64,000 bases of DNA from Collybia mongolica (GCA_013420905.1 JAAXNY010000009.1:2480001-2544000), one strand, 5' to 3'. Shown: positions 23,344-34,500, numbered from the stretch's first letter. The notes: generated by a model from the sequence alone, not told the origin. Numbers and translations: made by a program.

Positions 23344-26300
23344 ATGTCCGAACCCGACCGCTTCCGAGCGTTAGAAGAGGAACTCGGACGCATGCAGGAG
23401 GCTATGCACAAACAGTCGGAGGACTTCGCAAACCTCAACCGCAACTTTCAAATGTTGATGGATCGTCTGGGACCCGCACCCGCAGCTACACCGCCGCCTG
23501 AGGCCGCACCCCAACCACAACAACCGAATATAGCACCACCCCCGAACCCGACCGCACGGGCCCAAGCGACACCTTCCCCCACTCCCTCCAACACCGTTCC
23601 CGCCTTTCAGGCAGAAACCCGACTCAAACCTTCCTCTCTCCGACCCGCACTACCCCCAACCTTTGACGGATCTCGAACCAAAGGCCGCGCATTTATTCAA
23701 GCGTGCGAGCTTTACATCAAACTGGTACCGCACCAGTTCAAAGACCAACTAGCGGGAATCCGATGGGCGTTCACGTTCATGCAGACGGGAAGGGCCTACT
23801 ACTTCGCCGACCGAGTGCTGAGGCACGAGGAATCCATGGGCCAACCGAAATATCTGGCCTGGGACACCTTCAAGGCGGATTTCGCCGCCAACTTCTATGT
23901 CCAAGGGTGTTACAAATTCCTCTACTTGTCCGGCATATCACTTCTTTTCCCTTTTCTTTTACTATCAGACGCTTATTGACCTTATCTTTGACATCCCCAT
24001 ATGCATTCTCTTTCCCATAGTTACTAAGCTTCCTTACTCATCTTCTCAGATAGCTTACTAACTCTTATCTATAACAAATAGTGTAAACAACGCTTATCGA
24101 ACTACTACGTATATATAGGGATACTTTAGTTAGTTAGCTCTTTAGCTTGACCTAGCTGAATTCACCTTATTCATCTATTCTCTTGACGCGAACTCGATCC
24201 TATCCGCCTTACGAAGGGGGTAGTGCATCTCTGATCAGATAAACTCGATAACCTGACTTTAACCCTATTGAGGGAGTCAATAGACGTTGGACTTACAGAA
24301 GTCAACGGTCCAAGAACGAACGAACGACTCAGCATATTGATCTAGAGGATAAGGCCTAAACAGCCGTAACAAAAGGTCAAGCTGATCAGAATCGTCAACC
24401 TATAAAGGTTCAGACGCAACGGCACCACGATACGGATTGAAACCTGCGAGCAGCAGTGAAAGTAGCAGAAGCAGCAGCAGACAAAGCGCAATTAGCAGCG
24501 AAGACTTCCAAGACGCGGAAGAACAACCAAGACTTGTAATAGTCACACAAACAGAAACACCCACCACGCCGAGACAACCAAAAGCAGAAAGTTCCAAAGG
24601 AAAGGAACCAGAGAAACCGAAACCAGAATCACCAAACTCCCCGATACCGCCAGACTCAGACGTAGAAATGGCAGACGAGCGAAGACCCACCAAAATTAAA
24701 CTCAGCTCACCAAACATTTTCGATGGAAATCGAAGAATGACAAAGGACTTCGTCCTTGACTGCAAAATGTATTTGCAGGCAAACGATAGAATTTACGATA
24801 CAGATTGGAAGAAGATCCTCTACGTACTTTCGTACATGAAGGGAGGAACAGCAGGACCATGGAAAAAGTCCTGGTATGGAGAAAACAGCGATCACCCAGG
24901 AACTTTCACAACATTTATGACAACAGTTGAAGAAGCGTTCTCTACTCCAGATGAGGCAGGAGACGCTAGACAAACCTTGAAGACACTGCGCATGTCAGGA
25001 AACATGACTGCAGATGACTACATCGCTGAATTCAAATCAGCCGCATCAGAAAGCAAGATTACAGAAAGTGAAGCACTTGTCGAATACTTCATGGAAGGGA
25101 TACCTCCTTCTTTGATGCAGAAAATCTTAACAATGGACAACCCACCGACCACCATCAAGGGTTGGTATGAAAAGGCATCCATATTCGATACTCAGTACAG
25201 ACGTGCGAAATCAATTGTAGCACGCATCAAAGGAAACGCAGGGAAAACCACGGGAGGAAATAATGGAAAAAAGTACAATTTCCAGCGAAACAATCCAAAA
25301 TATGTCCCGAATAACAGTCGAGATCCAAACGCTATGGATATTGATCGATTAACTATCCAAGAAAGAGACGAGCATATGAAACGAGGATTATGCTTCGAAT
25401 GTCACAAATATGGACATCGAGCATCAGATCACAAAGCAGGAGGATTGATTCCTCAAACACAAAGAAAGGAAGAACAGAAGACACCGATGAAAGGCAAAGA
25501 TGCCTACATGAAAATCCGAGCACTTATGGCAGAATTAGACGAAGAAGAAAAGGAGATCGCCCTAAAGAATATGGAAGATGAGGGTTTTTAAAGCGGCGGA
25601 CTGAATCGACGTCAGTACCTGCCGAAATCTTTTCAGTAACACTATCACCTGTAATATTAGGAGAGATGAATTGACAATCGTTATCCATTCCAATTACGGT
25701 GATTGAAGAACAGAAAAACGTCGAAACTCAAGCAATCGGATTAATTGATTGTGGAGCTGGAGGAATTTTCATTGACAAAGCATTTGTCGAAGAAAACGGG
25801 ATAAAGACAACCCCATTAAGGAAATCATACTCGGTTAGAAACGTAGACGGCACAAAGAACCAATCAGGAAACATCACTGATTGTGTATGGACCAAAATCC
25901 GAATCGGAAACGAAGAAATCCGAATTCGATTGCTCGTCAGCGGACTAGGAAAAGAAAATATCATTTTAGGATTACCATGGTTAAAACGGCACAACCCCAA
26001 AATTGATTGGGAGAAAGGAACACTCGACTTCGGATCAAGCATTAAGAAAGGAGTTCTTTCGGAAGCAATCCGAAGAAACCTGGAAATCCGACAAATGAAA
26101 TTAACACGGCAATACCCCAAGGCAACGGCAATAGAAATACAGGAAGAATACCCGGAAGAAATCCCAAGGAATCGACCCCTTGAAGATTGGCAACCGATTC
26201 TTTTAGAAATCAATGAAGAAGATGATGAACCTGAAATCAATCTACTCAGGACATACATCGACTCAGAAGATGATGAAGAAGAATTCATTTGGATACAGGC

Positions 26301-29300
26301 AAAAACATCAATATCACAGGAACTAGAACATAAGGCAGAAATCGAAGACCAGAAACCAAAGAAGACGTTACCAGAATTCTATCGAGAATATGCGTCATTA
26401 TTTGACAAAACAAATTCGGAAAGGATGCCAACACGACGATCATGGGACCATGCGATAGACCTCAAACCTGATTTTATCCCAAAAGATTGTAAGATCTATC
26501 CCATCAGCCCGGCAGAACAAGGAAAACTGGACGAATTTATTGATGAAAACATGCGAAAAGGATACATTCGACCATCGAAATCCCCACAAGCATCACCTTT
26601 CTTCTTTGTATCAAAGAAAGACTCGACGAAACTTCGGCCAACCCAAGATTATAGAAGACTAAACGAAGGAACTATAAAGAACGCATACCCTTTGCCACTT
26701 GTAGGGGAGCTTCTTGATAAACTTAAAGGGGCAAAATACTTCACAAAGTTGGATTTACGATGGGGATATAATAACGTCCGGATCAAAGAAGGCGATGAAT
26801 GGAAAGCGGCATTTAAAACAAACAGGGGATTATTCGAACCCCTTGTTATGTTTTTCGGTCTATGCAATTCGCCGGCAACGTTCCAAAATATGATGAATGA
26901 TATCTACGCAATCGAGATTGACGAAGGATGGATTTTGATTTATATGGACGACATCCTTATTTCCTCCGACAACATCGATGATTTGCGAAGAAAAACCCTT
27001 AAAGTCTTGGACAAATTGAAGGAAAACGATTTGTATCTGAACTTGGACAAATGTGTATTCGAAGCCACGGAACTCGAATATCTCGGACTAGTCATCAGAG
27101 AAAACGAGATAGGTATGGAACTGACTAAATTGGCAGGAATCGCAGATTGGCCAGCACCAACAACAGTAAAACAAGTCCGATCATTCCTTGGATTCGCAAA
27201 CTTCTATCAAAAATTCATTGGACATTACGCCGAACTTAGCAGACCATTAACGAATTTGACAAGAAAAGACGTCGAATGGAAATGGACACAAGAGTGTCAA
27301 GAAGCATTCGATGGTCTGAAACAGAAATTCTTGAAGTCACCCGTCCTTATGATGCCAGACAAAAGGAAACCATTTCACATTGAATCAGATGCTTCGAAAT
27401 GGGCTACAGGCGCGGTATTACGACAACAAAACGATAATGGAGAATGGCACCCATGTGGATATATTTCACATTCATTCACAGAAACCGAACGAAATTACGA
27501 GATCTACGATAGAGAATTATTAGGCATCATACGAGCTTTGAAGACATGGAGACACTACCTCGAAGGATCACAATTCCCAACAGTAATTCTATCCGATCAC
27601 AAAAACTTAACGTATTTCCAAACGGCACAAAAATTGAACCGACGACAGGCAGGATGGAGCCTTTTCTTATCACAATTCGATCTCAAACTTGTGCATACAC
27701 CTGGAACACGGATGATACAATCCGATGCTTTATCAAGAAGATCAGACTACGTCAATACGGAAGACACAGATAACGAAGATCGGATTTTATTGCCAGATGA
27801 CATTTTCATCAAAATGATTGATATAGGATTACAAGAAGACCTGAAGAAATCAGTTGAAGAAGATGATTTGTTCGCAAAATCAATCGAAGCATTAAAGGAA
27901 ACAGGGACACCACCGATTAAATCAAACTTATCAGACTGGAAATTTGAAGACGGACTTCTGTTTTTCAAGAACAGATGTTATGTAGGACCGGATGCAAAAT
28001 TACGGAAGGAAATAGTGCGAAGATATCACGACACGAAACCAGGAGGACGCCCAGGCCAATACAAGACACAGGAATTGATCAGTCGAGAATACTGGTGGCC
28101 AGGTATGGGAGTGTTTATAAAAAATTATGTTGACGGTTGCGCCACATGTCAACAAATGAAAGTCAACACACACCCAACAAAACCCGGGTTAATACCGATT
28201 GCAACAAACAGAGAACCGAGACCATTCTCATTTGTCACAGCCGATTTCATCACAGACCTGCCAGAAAACGATGGGAAAGATAGCCTCATGGTCGTGGTAG
28301 ATCATGGCCTTACGAAGGGGGTAATTTCTATCCCTTGCACCAAAACGATCGATGCTTTAGGAACGGCGAATCTTTATCTGGAACATGTTTACAAAAGATT
28401 TGGACTACCCGACACTTTTCTATCGGATCGAGGCCCTCAATTCGCAGCAAAAGTTTTCAAAGAACTAGGAAAACTCCTTGGAATCAAACTCGTAATGAGC
28501 ACGGCATATCATCCACAGACAGATGGAGAAACAGAGAGATTAAATCAAGAGCTCGAAATCTACTTCCGCATGTTCTGTCAGAACAACCCGGCAATATGGA
28601 AAGAACTTAACTCAATCGCAGAATTCGCGCATAATCAAAAAAATCATTCCACTACAAAGAAATCTCCATTCTTCCTAATGATGGGATACGAACCCCAAGC
28701 AATTCCATCAGCATTCCAGAAGACAAATGTTCCGAGTGTAGAACAACGAATGATTGAGCTTAACAAAGCCTGAGAAGAAGCTATGGCCGCACACGAATTA
28801 GCGAGAAGAAAAGTCGCAGAAAGGACAACACGAGGTTTCACTCCATTCAAACAAGGAGAATACGTTTGGTTAGAAGGAACAAATCTTCAAATTCCTTACC
28901 CATCAAAGAAACTAGCACCAAAAAGAGAAGGACCCTTCAAAATCCGAGAAGTCCTCGGACCAGTGACATACAGACTAGAACTTCCATCACAATGGAAGAT
29001 TCATCCCGTGTTTCATGCATCACTCCTCACACCATACAAAGAAACCGATACCCATGGACCAAACTTCTTAGAACCACCACCGGATCTTATAAATCAAGAA
29101 GAAGAATACGAAGTGGAAGGGATTATTAATCACCGACAACGAGGCCGAGGCTTCCAATACCTCGTGAAATGGAAAGATTACTCATCCGCGCACAACACAT
29201 GGGAACCTGAAAGTCACTTAAAAAGGGCTCAAACGATCCTTCAATCCTATCAGAAGCTACATCGCCTCTAAACAGACTATCATCTCTCATCGCTCTCAAC

Positions 29301-31541
29301 AAATTTCAAAGCTCATACAAACAATGTCTTCCCCCATCACCAACAACCTTTACATTGCCACCGCCACCCCTCTTAACACTCCTTCCGACACTCCTGTCGT
29401 CAACATTGGATCCCAAGAACGTCTCGAGATAGCTACGAGAATTATACACAGTCAAAAATTCTTATCATGGTTCATGAACGAAGAACACCGTGAAAGAATG
29501 ATCCAAGCGTTTAATCAACCACCGTATAACCAACTCATCGAATTAGTTGGGAAATATTTAGAGATTAGGGATATGTTGTACACTCAAACTGCGGATATCA
29601 GCCGAGCACTAGACCAGGTCACTGACGAGCTGACGAACACACAAGAATTCCAAATTCTAGAAGACTTAATTCCCTTACTACAAGACGGAATTCGATTACC
29701 TACGTCCACGCCGTCGACACCTACGGAATCGACTACAGATATCTCGACAAGTGACAAAGAAACACAAACATCCCCTCCAATAACACCAACACCTTCAGCG
29801 CCCAACTCTCCTATTTATGAACCTGCACCATTACCAATTCCGCCTTTTCACGAACCATCTCCTCCATCCTCGCAACATTCCACCCCTGATCCAAACAACA
29901 TGGTTCAAAACAAGGAAGTATTTAAATATCTAGAAGGACGAAAAGGTACAAAATCGGTCATAAAGAAGAAGAAAACCCTCAAACCAATCAAATACACGAT
30001 GAACGCTCTCAATCACGTTGGAAGTCGAGAGAAACCAATCGACCTCACGCAAGTAGAACGAGCAATCATTTACAAAAATGTGTTATGCTCTCGATGCCTT
30101 AACTTCGGACACTCATCAATACACTGCGAAAAACAATATTGTCCGATATGTTACAAACTGGCTCCAGGACATCGAAGAGACCAATGTCCTGAAAGACCAA
30201 TAACTAGGACGGCAGGGTATCACCGAAGCTGGCGACGGGTTGGGGATGAATATGAAGATGTAGATGACGGAATTGACGACCCCTTTGACTTCCCAGAAGC
30301 CATTGCCAACATGTCGGGAGAGCCAATTGATTTCTAAAGCTGGGACGCTTTAGAGATAGAAGAGGGGTAATGTTACAAATTCCTCTACTTGTCCGGCATA
30401 TCACTTCTTTTCCCTTTTCTTTTACTATCAGATGCTTATTGACCTTATCTTTGACATCCCCATATGCATTCTCTTTCCCATAGTTACTAAGCTTCCTTAC
30501 TCATCTTCTCAGATAGCTTACTAACTCTTATCTATAACAAATAGCGTAAACAACGCTTATCGAACTACTACGTATATATAGGGATACTTTAGTTAGTTAG
30601 CTCTTTAGCTTGACCTAGCTGAATTCACCTTATTCATCTATTCTCTTGACGCGAACTCGATCCTATCCGCCTTACGAAGGGGGTAGTGCATCTCTGATCA
30701 GATAAACTCGATAACCTGACTTTAACCCTATTGAGGGAGTCAATAGATGTTGGACTTACAGAAGTCAACGGTCCAAGAACGAACGAACGACTCAGCATAT
30801 TGATCTAGAGGATAAGGCCTAAACAGCCGTAACAAAGGGGAGGCGCAGAAGGCCATGATGCGATTAGAAACCGCGTTGTATCATCAAGGGAACCGAACGG
30901 TAAACGAGTATACCGACAAATTCCGCGACCTGGTGGACAAGTCGGGATACAAGGAAGGCCTCACCATCATGGTCAAGTATCGGAAGGGCCTCAACCCTGC
31001 TATCCAGTCCCAGATAGCGATGATGATGCATGGAAGACCCGGGGAGAATGACCCCGACGCATGGTACGCCGCCGCGATGCGCTGCGACGACAACCGCCTG
31101 GACAACGAAGCGTTCATGAGTACGCGGAACACTTGCAACCCAGCCCCTACGTACTCGGGTCTTTCCATGGCAAGGTTACCGACCAAACCCGCGCCCCGTG
31201 TGACGCCTCTCACAATTACACCGCCACGAACCAATCCCGCCGCCGCCGCCCCCCTTCATCCAGGGATTCCGATGGACATAGACGCGAGCCGAACGCGGGC
31301 AAAGCCTGTTCTCTGCTTCCGCTGCGGAGGACAAGGACACCTACGACGGGATTGCCCCCAAGGCTTTGACACAAGGTTCATGACGCGGGATGAGAAAGAG
31401 GAGTTTGTCCAGCAGGCCTTGGTGGACCTAGACGTGCACATCGCCCAAACCCGACTGGTCCCAACACAGGAGGAGGAAGCAGAAACTCAAGTAGAGGAAG
31501 CGGAAGAGGAGGCAGAGGATTTTCCGACTCGCAGCGGGTGA
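23344..31541 (+). CDS. gag: G1 gag, interrupted by G2
   Basis: Two parts: 23344-23907 and 30840-31541, which join in frame once G2 and one AAGGG duplication are removed. The first ATG in frame is MSEPDRF at 23344. N-terminal coiled-coil (LEEELGRMQEAMHKQ), a long Pro/Ala/Gln-rich stretch, then the capsid-like domain (PPTFDGS ... AWDTFKADFAANF). In the distal part come ALYHQGNRTVNEYTDKFRDL and the single CCHC zinc knuckle CFRCGGQGHLRRDC. The acidic C-terminus ends SRSG-like just before pol. Broken as it stands only because of G2. Confidence 0.85.
23908..24371 (+). repeat. G2 5' LTR
   Basis: 464 bp. TATA box at 24110-24117 and, 34 nt from its start, AGCTTGACCT at 24144-24153, which is complementary to the sequence just after the LTR. 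Confidence 0.95.
24110..24153 (+). promoter_or_regulatory. G2 LTR TATA box and predicted transcript start
   Basis: TATATATA at 24110-24117; predicted RNA start about 24144. The same arrangement is kept in the decayed G3 3' LTR. Inferred from spacing and complementarity. Confidence 0.55.
24374..24383 (+). other. G2 putative self-primer binding site
   Basis: AGGTCAAGCT, 2 nt past the LTR, is the exact complement of AGCTTGACCT at the predicted RNA 5' end (24144-24153). Not palindromic, so the match is informative. Conserved in G3 at 42905-42914. Confidence 0.65.
24419..25591 (+). CDS. gag: G2 gag
   Basis: About 390 codons. The position matching the ATG of G3 gag (42950) is ACG here (24419-24421), and there is no upstream in-frame ATG, so initiation is unclear. 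The N-terminal third is Ser- then Pro/Glu-rich; the capsid-type domain follows (FDGNRRMTKDFVLDCKMYL, GGTAGPWKKSWYG, TADDYIAEFKSAA). Toward the C-terminus a zinc-knuckle-like CFECHKYGHRASDH has His in place of the last Cys. It ends DEGF at a TAA embedded in a slippery sequence. RNA packaging and particle formation are the expected roles. Confidence 0.88.
   Translation, partial: TAPRYGLKPASSSESSRSSSRQSAISSEDFQDAEEQPRLVIVTQTETPTTPRQPKAESSKGKEPEKPKPESPNSPIPPDSDVEMADERRPTKIKLSSPNIFDGNRRMTKDFVLDCKMYLQANDRIYDTDWKKILYVLSYMKGGTAGPWKKSWYGENSDHPGTFTTFMTTVEEAFSTPDEAGDARQTLKTLRMSGNMTADDYIAEFKSAASESKITESEALVEYFMEGIPPSLMQKILTMDNPPTTIKGWYEKASIFDTQYRRAKSIVARIKGNAGKTTGGNNGKKYNFQRNNPKYVPNNSRDPNAMDIDRLTIQERDEHMKRGLCFECHKYGHRASDHKAGGLIPQTQRKEEQKTPMKGKDAYMKIRALMAELDEEEKEIALKNMEDEGF
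25582..25588 (+). promoter_or_regulatory. Putative -1 ribosomal frameshift site, gag to pol in G2
   Basis: GGGTTTT reads G_GGT_TTT in the gag frame, immediately before the TAA stop. A -1 slip enters the frame that continues into the protease. G3 keeps the same heptamer at 44119-44125. Confidence 0.6.
25592..29271 (+). pseudogene. pol: G2 pol: protease, RT, RNase H, integrase, chromodomain (two stops)
   Basis: In the -1 frame from the gag stop. TGA at 25672-25674 precedes the protease and TGA at 28771-28773 separates the last part; otherwise it is open for over 1000 codons. Protease motif is LIDCGAGG (Cys for the usual Ser/Thr). RT has LFEPLVMFFGLCNSPATF and YMDDIL; RNase H ESDASKWATGAVL; integrase core ADFITDLPEN, LSDRGPQF, YHPQTDGETERLNQ. 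The first finger reads HDTKPGGRPG, with Arg (CGC, 28048-28050) where a zinc-binding His is expected; G3 has His there. The chromodomain is at about 29095-29265 (YLVKWKDYSSAHNTWEP). The 28771 stop is CGA in G3, so it is a private CpG loss. Confidence 0.9.
29324..30337 (+). CDS. G2 third ORF: zinc-knuckle protein after pol
   Basis: 337 codons, ATG at 29324 (MSSPITNN), 53 bp after the pol stop and ending 33 bp before the 3' LTR. The N-terminal ~125 residues are predicted helical (FLSWFMNEEHRERMIQAF; LEIRDMLYTQTADISRAL), followed by a Pro/Ser/Thr-rich linker and a basic stretch (KSVIKKKKTLK). Then come two zinc knuckles, CSRCLNFGHSSIHC and CPICYKLAPGHRRDQC, and an acidic tail. No signal peptide or membrane segment, so it is not an envelope protein. 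It sits where retroviral env would be but looks nucleic-acid binding. G3 carries the same ORF, decayed. I do not know a named family. Confidence 0.85.
   Translation: MSSPITNNLYIATATPLNTPSDTPVVNIGSQERLEIATRIIHSQKFLSWFMNEEHRERMIQAFNQPPYNQLIELVGKYLEIRDMLYTQTADISRALDQVTDELTNTQEFQILEDLIPLLQDGIRLPTSTPSTPTESTTDISTSDKETQTSPPITPTPSAPNSPIYEPAPLPIPPFHEPSPPSSQHSTPDPNNMVQNKEVFKYLEGRKGTKSVIKKKKTLKPIKYTMNALNHVGSREKPIDLTQVERAIIYKNVLCSRCLNFGHSSIHCEKQYCPICYKLAPGHRRDQCPERPITRTAGYHRSWRRVGDEYEDVDDGIDDPFDFPEAIANMSGEPIDF
30358..30367 (+). other. G2 polypurine tract
   Basis: AGAAGAGGGG then TAA and the 3' LTR; the same layout as in G1 and G3. Confidence 0.7.
30371..30834 (+). repeat. G2 3' LTR
   Basis: 464 bp, identical to the 5' LTR except at three CpG positions. 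Followed by the AAGGG duplication. Confidence 0.95.
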
Positions 31542-31546
31542 ACAGT

Positions 31547-34500
31547 ATGCCCCCGCTGACGAGCGGTAGTAGATACCATTGTTTAGATGTGGAGGAAATA
31601 CATGATTGCCCCCCGCCGTCTGAACCTACTACCGAAGTCGTACCCTCAAACCCAACAAGTCGGAAAACGCGGATTCCGCGTTGGGAGCGCAGGCTTCCGA
31701 AGGAATACACAGTCGCAGCGATCCCAGGGGCCAGATCGCTAGACTTAAAAGTAGAGCTCCAAACTACAGACACGGGAGAAACGTTTGGAGTGACAGGATT
31801 AGTGGACTCGGGCGCAACGGGGATGTTCATCCACAAGGATTACATTGAGAAACACCGGATTGCAACTCGGAAATTACAGCGGCCAGTCGCGGTATACAAT
31901 GTTGACGGGACTCCGAACGAAGCGGGCTCTATCAGTGAAATAGCGGAACTGGTTCTACGCTACAAAGGTCATTCGGAACGAACCACCTTCGCGGTCACAC
32001 ACCTCGGGACGCACAACCTCATCCTAGGTTACACCTGGCTCAAGGAGCATAACCCGGAGATAGACCGGACAACGAATGAGGTGAAACTCAGTCGGTGTCC
32101 AGCCAAGTGTCGGGTATGCACTGAGGAAGTCAAGGCGGAAACTAGGGAGAAGCGGAAAATGGAAGCGCAAATCAATTCATGCCGAGCGGGACTCTTCCCG
32201 AACGCGGGTACCAACGAAGAGGAAGATACCGACTCGGAAAACCCAAACCCGCTTTCCGAACTCCTAGAAGAGGGTGACCGCATCTTTGCAGTGAGTCTAC
32301 GGGACCCAAACCACGCGGAAAAGCAGACAAAGGGACCGGAAGAGATGTGTCGAGCAATCCCGAACATATCCCAGAGGCTAGCGGAAGCCTTCCATCGAAA
32401 CTCCCAACCCGCCAAGTCGTTTCGCGAGACAGCGCCCGCCTATGTACACGAATTCGAGGACGTGTTCTCGAAAACATCCTTCGACGCACTTCCCGACAAG
32501 CGGTCTTGGGACCACGCCATTGAACTCATTCCCGAAGCCAAATCCCGATTGTGCAAGGTCTACCCCTTGTCGGTCACGGAACAGGAAGAGTTGGACAAGT
32601 TCCTCGAGGAGAACCTGTCGTCGGGACGCATCCGCCCCTCGAAATCCCCAATGGCTGCACCATTCTTCTTCATCAAGAAGAAGGATGGCTCCCTCCGACC
32701 TGTTCAAGATTACCGAGTACTGAACGGAATGACGATCAAGAACGCATACCCCCTTCCGCTGATTTCCGAGCTCATCAACCAACTGCGCGGGGCCAAGTAC
32801 TTTACCAAGCTGGACGTCCGCTGGGGTTACAACAATGTGTGGATTAAGGAAGGAGACGAGTGGAAGGCGGCGTTCCGAACAAATCGAGGATTGTTCGAAC
32901 CCCTGGTAATGTTCTTCGGACTCACAAACTCACCTGCTACGTTCCAAACGATGATGAACGAAATCTTTCAGGATCTCATCACCGCCGGTGTAGTCTGCGT
33001 GTACATTGACGATATCCTCATCTACACAAAAACCCAAGCGGAACATCAACGGGTCACTCGGGAAGTCCTCAAACGTTGTCGGGAACACAAGTTATTCCTC
33101 AAACTTGACAAATGCGAGTTCGAACAAGAGCGGATCGAGTACCTGGGACTTATCATCTCAGCGGGAAAGACGGAAATGGACCCCGTCAAGGTCAGCGGTA
33201 TAGTGGACTGGCCAGCGCCAACCAACAAGAAGGAAGTACAATCGTTCCTAGGATTTACTAACTTCTACCGGCGCTTCATAGAGGGTTTCTCCCACCACGC
33301 CCGACCACTCTTTGACCTGACGCGGAAGGACGTGGTGTGGAAGTGGGACGAGGCGGAACAAGCGGCGTTTGAAGAGTTGAAGGCACGAGTGGCATCCCGA
33401 CCGGTATTGATGTTCCCCGACGACGACCGCCCTTACCGCATCAAGGCCGACTCGTCGGATTTCGCAACTGGCGCAGTATTGTCCCAACTCAGTCAGGAAG
33501 ATGAGAAGTGGCATCCGGTGGCCTTCATGTCCAAAAGTCTCAATGCAGTCGAGCAGAACTACGAGATCCACGATAAGGAGATGTTGGCTATCATTCGGGC
33601 ATTGGAGGAATGGAGACACTTCCTAGAAGGAGCCCGACACCCATTCGAGGTATGGACTGACCACAAGAATTTAGAATACTTTCGGTCAGCCCAGAAACTC
33701 AACCGCCGACAAGCCCGCTGGTCTCTGTACCTCTCCCGCTTCGACTTCTCCTTACATCACAAACCCGGAAGGAGTATGGGTAAACCCGATGCTCTCTCGC
33801 GACGCGCTGACCATTCGGATGGAGCGGAAGACAATAAGGACATTGTCCTCCTCAAACCCGAGCTGTTCACGATACGCGCACTCGAAGGAATCAGGGCGGA
33901 AGGTGAGGAAAAGGACGTGATGAAGGACATTCGGCGCGGAAATCGAGGCGGACATTTGGAGGACTTGGTAGCAGAGGCGGCGAAGAAACTCCAACAGGGA
34001 AAAGGCAAGTCGGTCCACAGTGCAGAGTGGCGGGAGGAACAAGAGGTACTGTATTTCTGCGGTCGGATTTACATTCCTAACTTCGCAGACCTCCGCCGAC
34101 GCATTGTGGAACAACACCACGACACTCGAGTGGCGGGACACGCGGGGAGATGGAAAACGTTGGAATTGGTGTCCCGCAACTACTGGTGGCCTCAGATGTC
34201 GTGGTATATCGGTCAGTACTGTCGGACGTGCGACCTATGTCTCCGCACGAAGATACAGCGTCAATTACCGATCGGAGAGTTACACCTGCTGGAAATCCCG
34301 AACACCCGCTGGGAGACTATCAGCGTGGACTTCATCGGCGCACTCCCCGAATCGGAAGGATTTGACGCGGTCATGGTAGTAGTTGAGTCGGTGGCGAAGC
34401 AGTCTCACTTCATACCCACCCACACCACCATTACCGCACTGGGAGCCGCCTGCCTGTACTTGAAGGAGGTTTGGAAACACCATGGACTACCGAACGCGGT

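Larger units (their letters stand above)
23908..30834 (+). mobile_element. Ty3-type LTR retrotransposon G2 (chromovirus with third ORF)
   Basis: 6927 bp with two 464-bp LTRs (TGTTAC...GTAACA) and a 5-bp duplication AAGGG (23903-23907, 30835-30839). Inserted in G1 gag. Layout: gag, -1 frameshift site, pol ending in a chromodomain, then a separate 337-codon ORF. The LTRs differ at only three positions (CAGACG/CAGATG, AGTGTA/AGCGTA, AGACGT/AGATGT), every one a CpG transition, so it is the youngest element here. Two TGA codons interrupt pol. Confidence 0.95.

Noticed and set aside
29324..30337. Env glycoprotein in G2
   Set aside because: No signal peptide, transmembrane segment or fusion-like region; zinc knuckles point to nucleic-acid binding.
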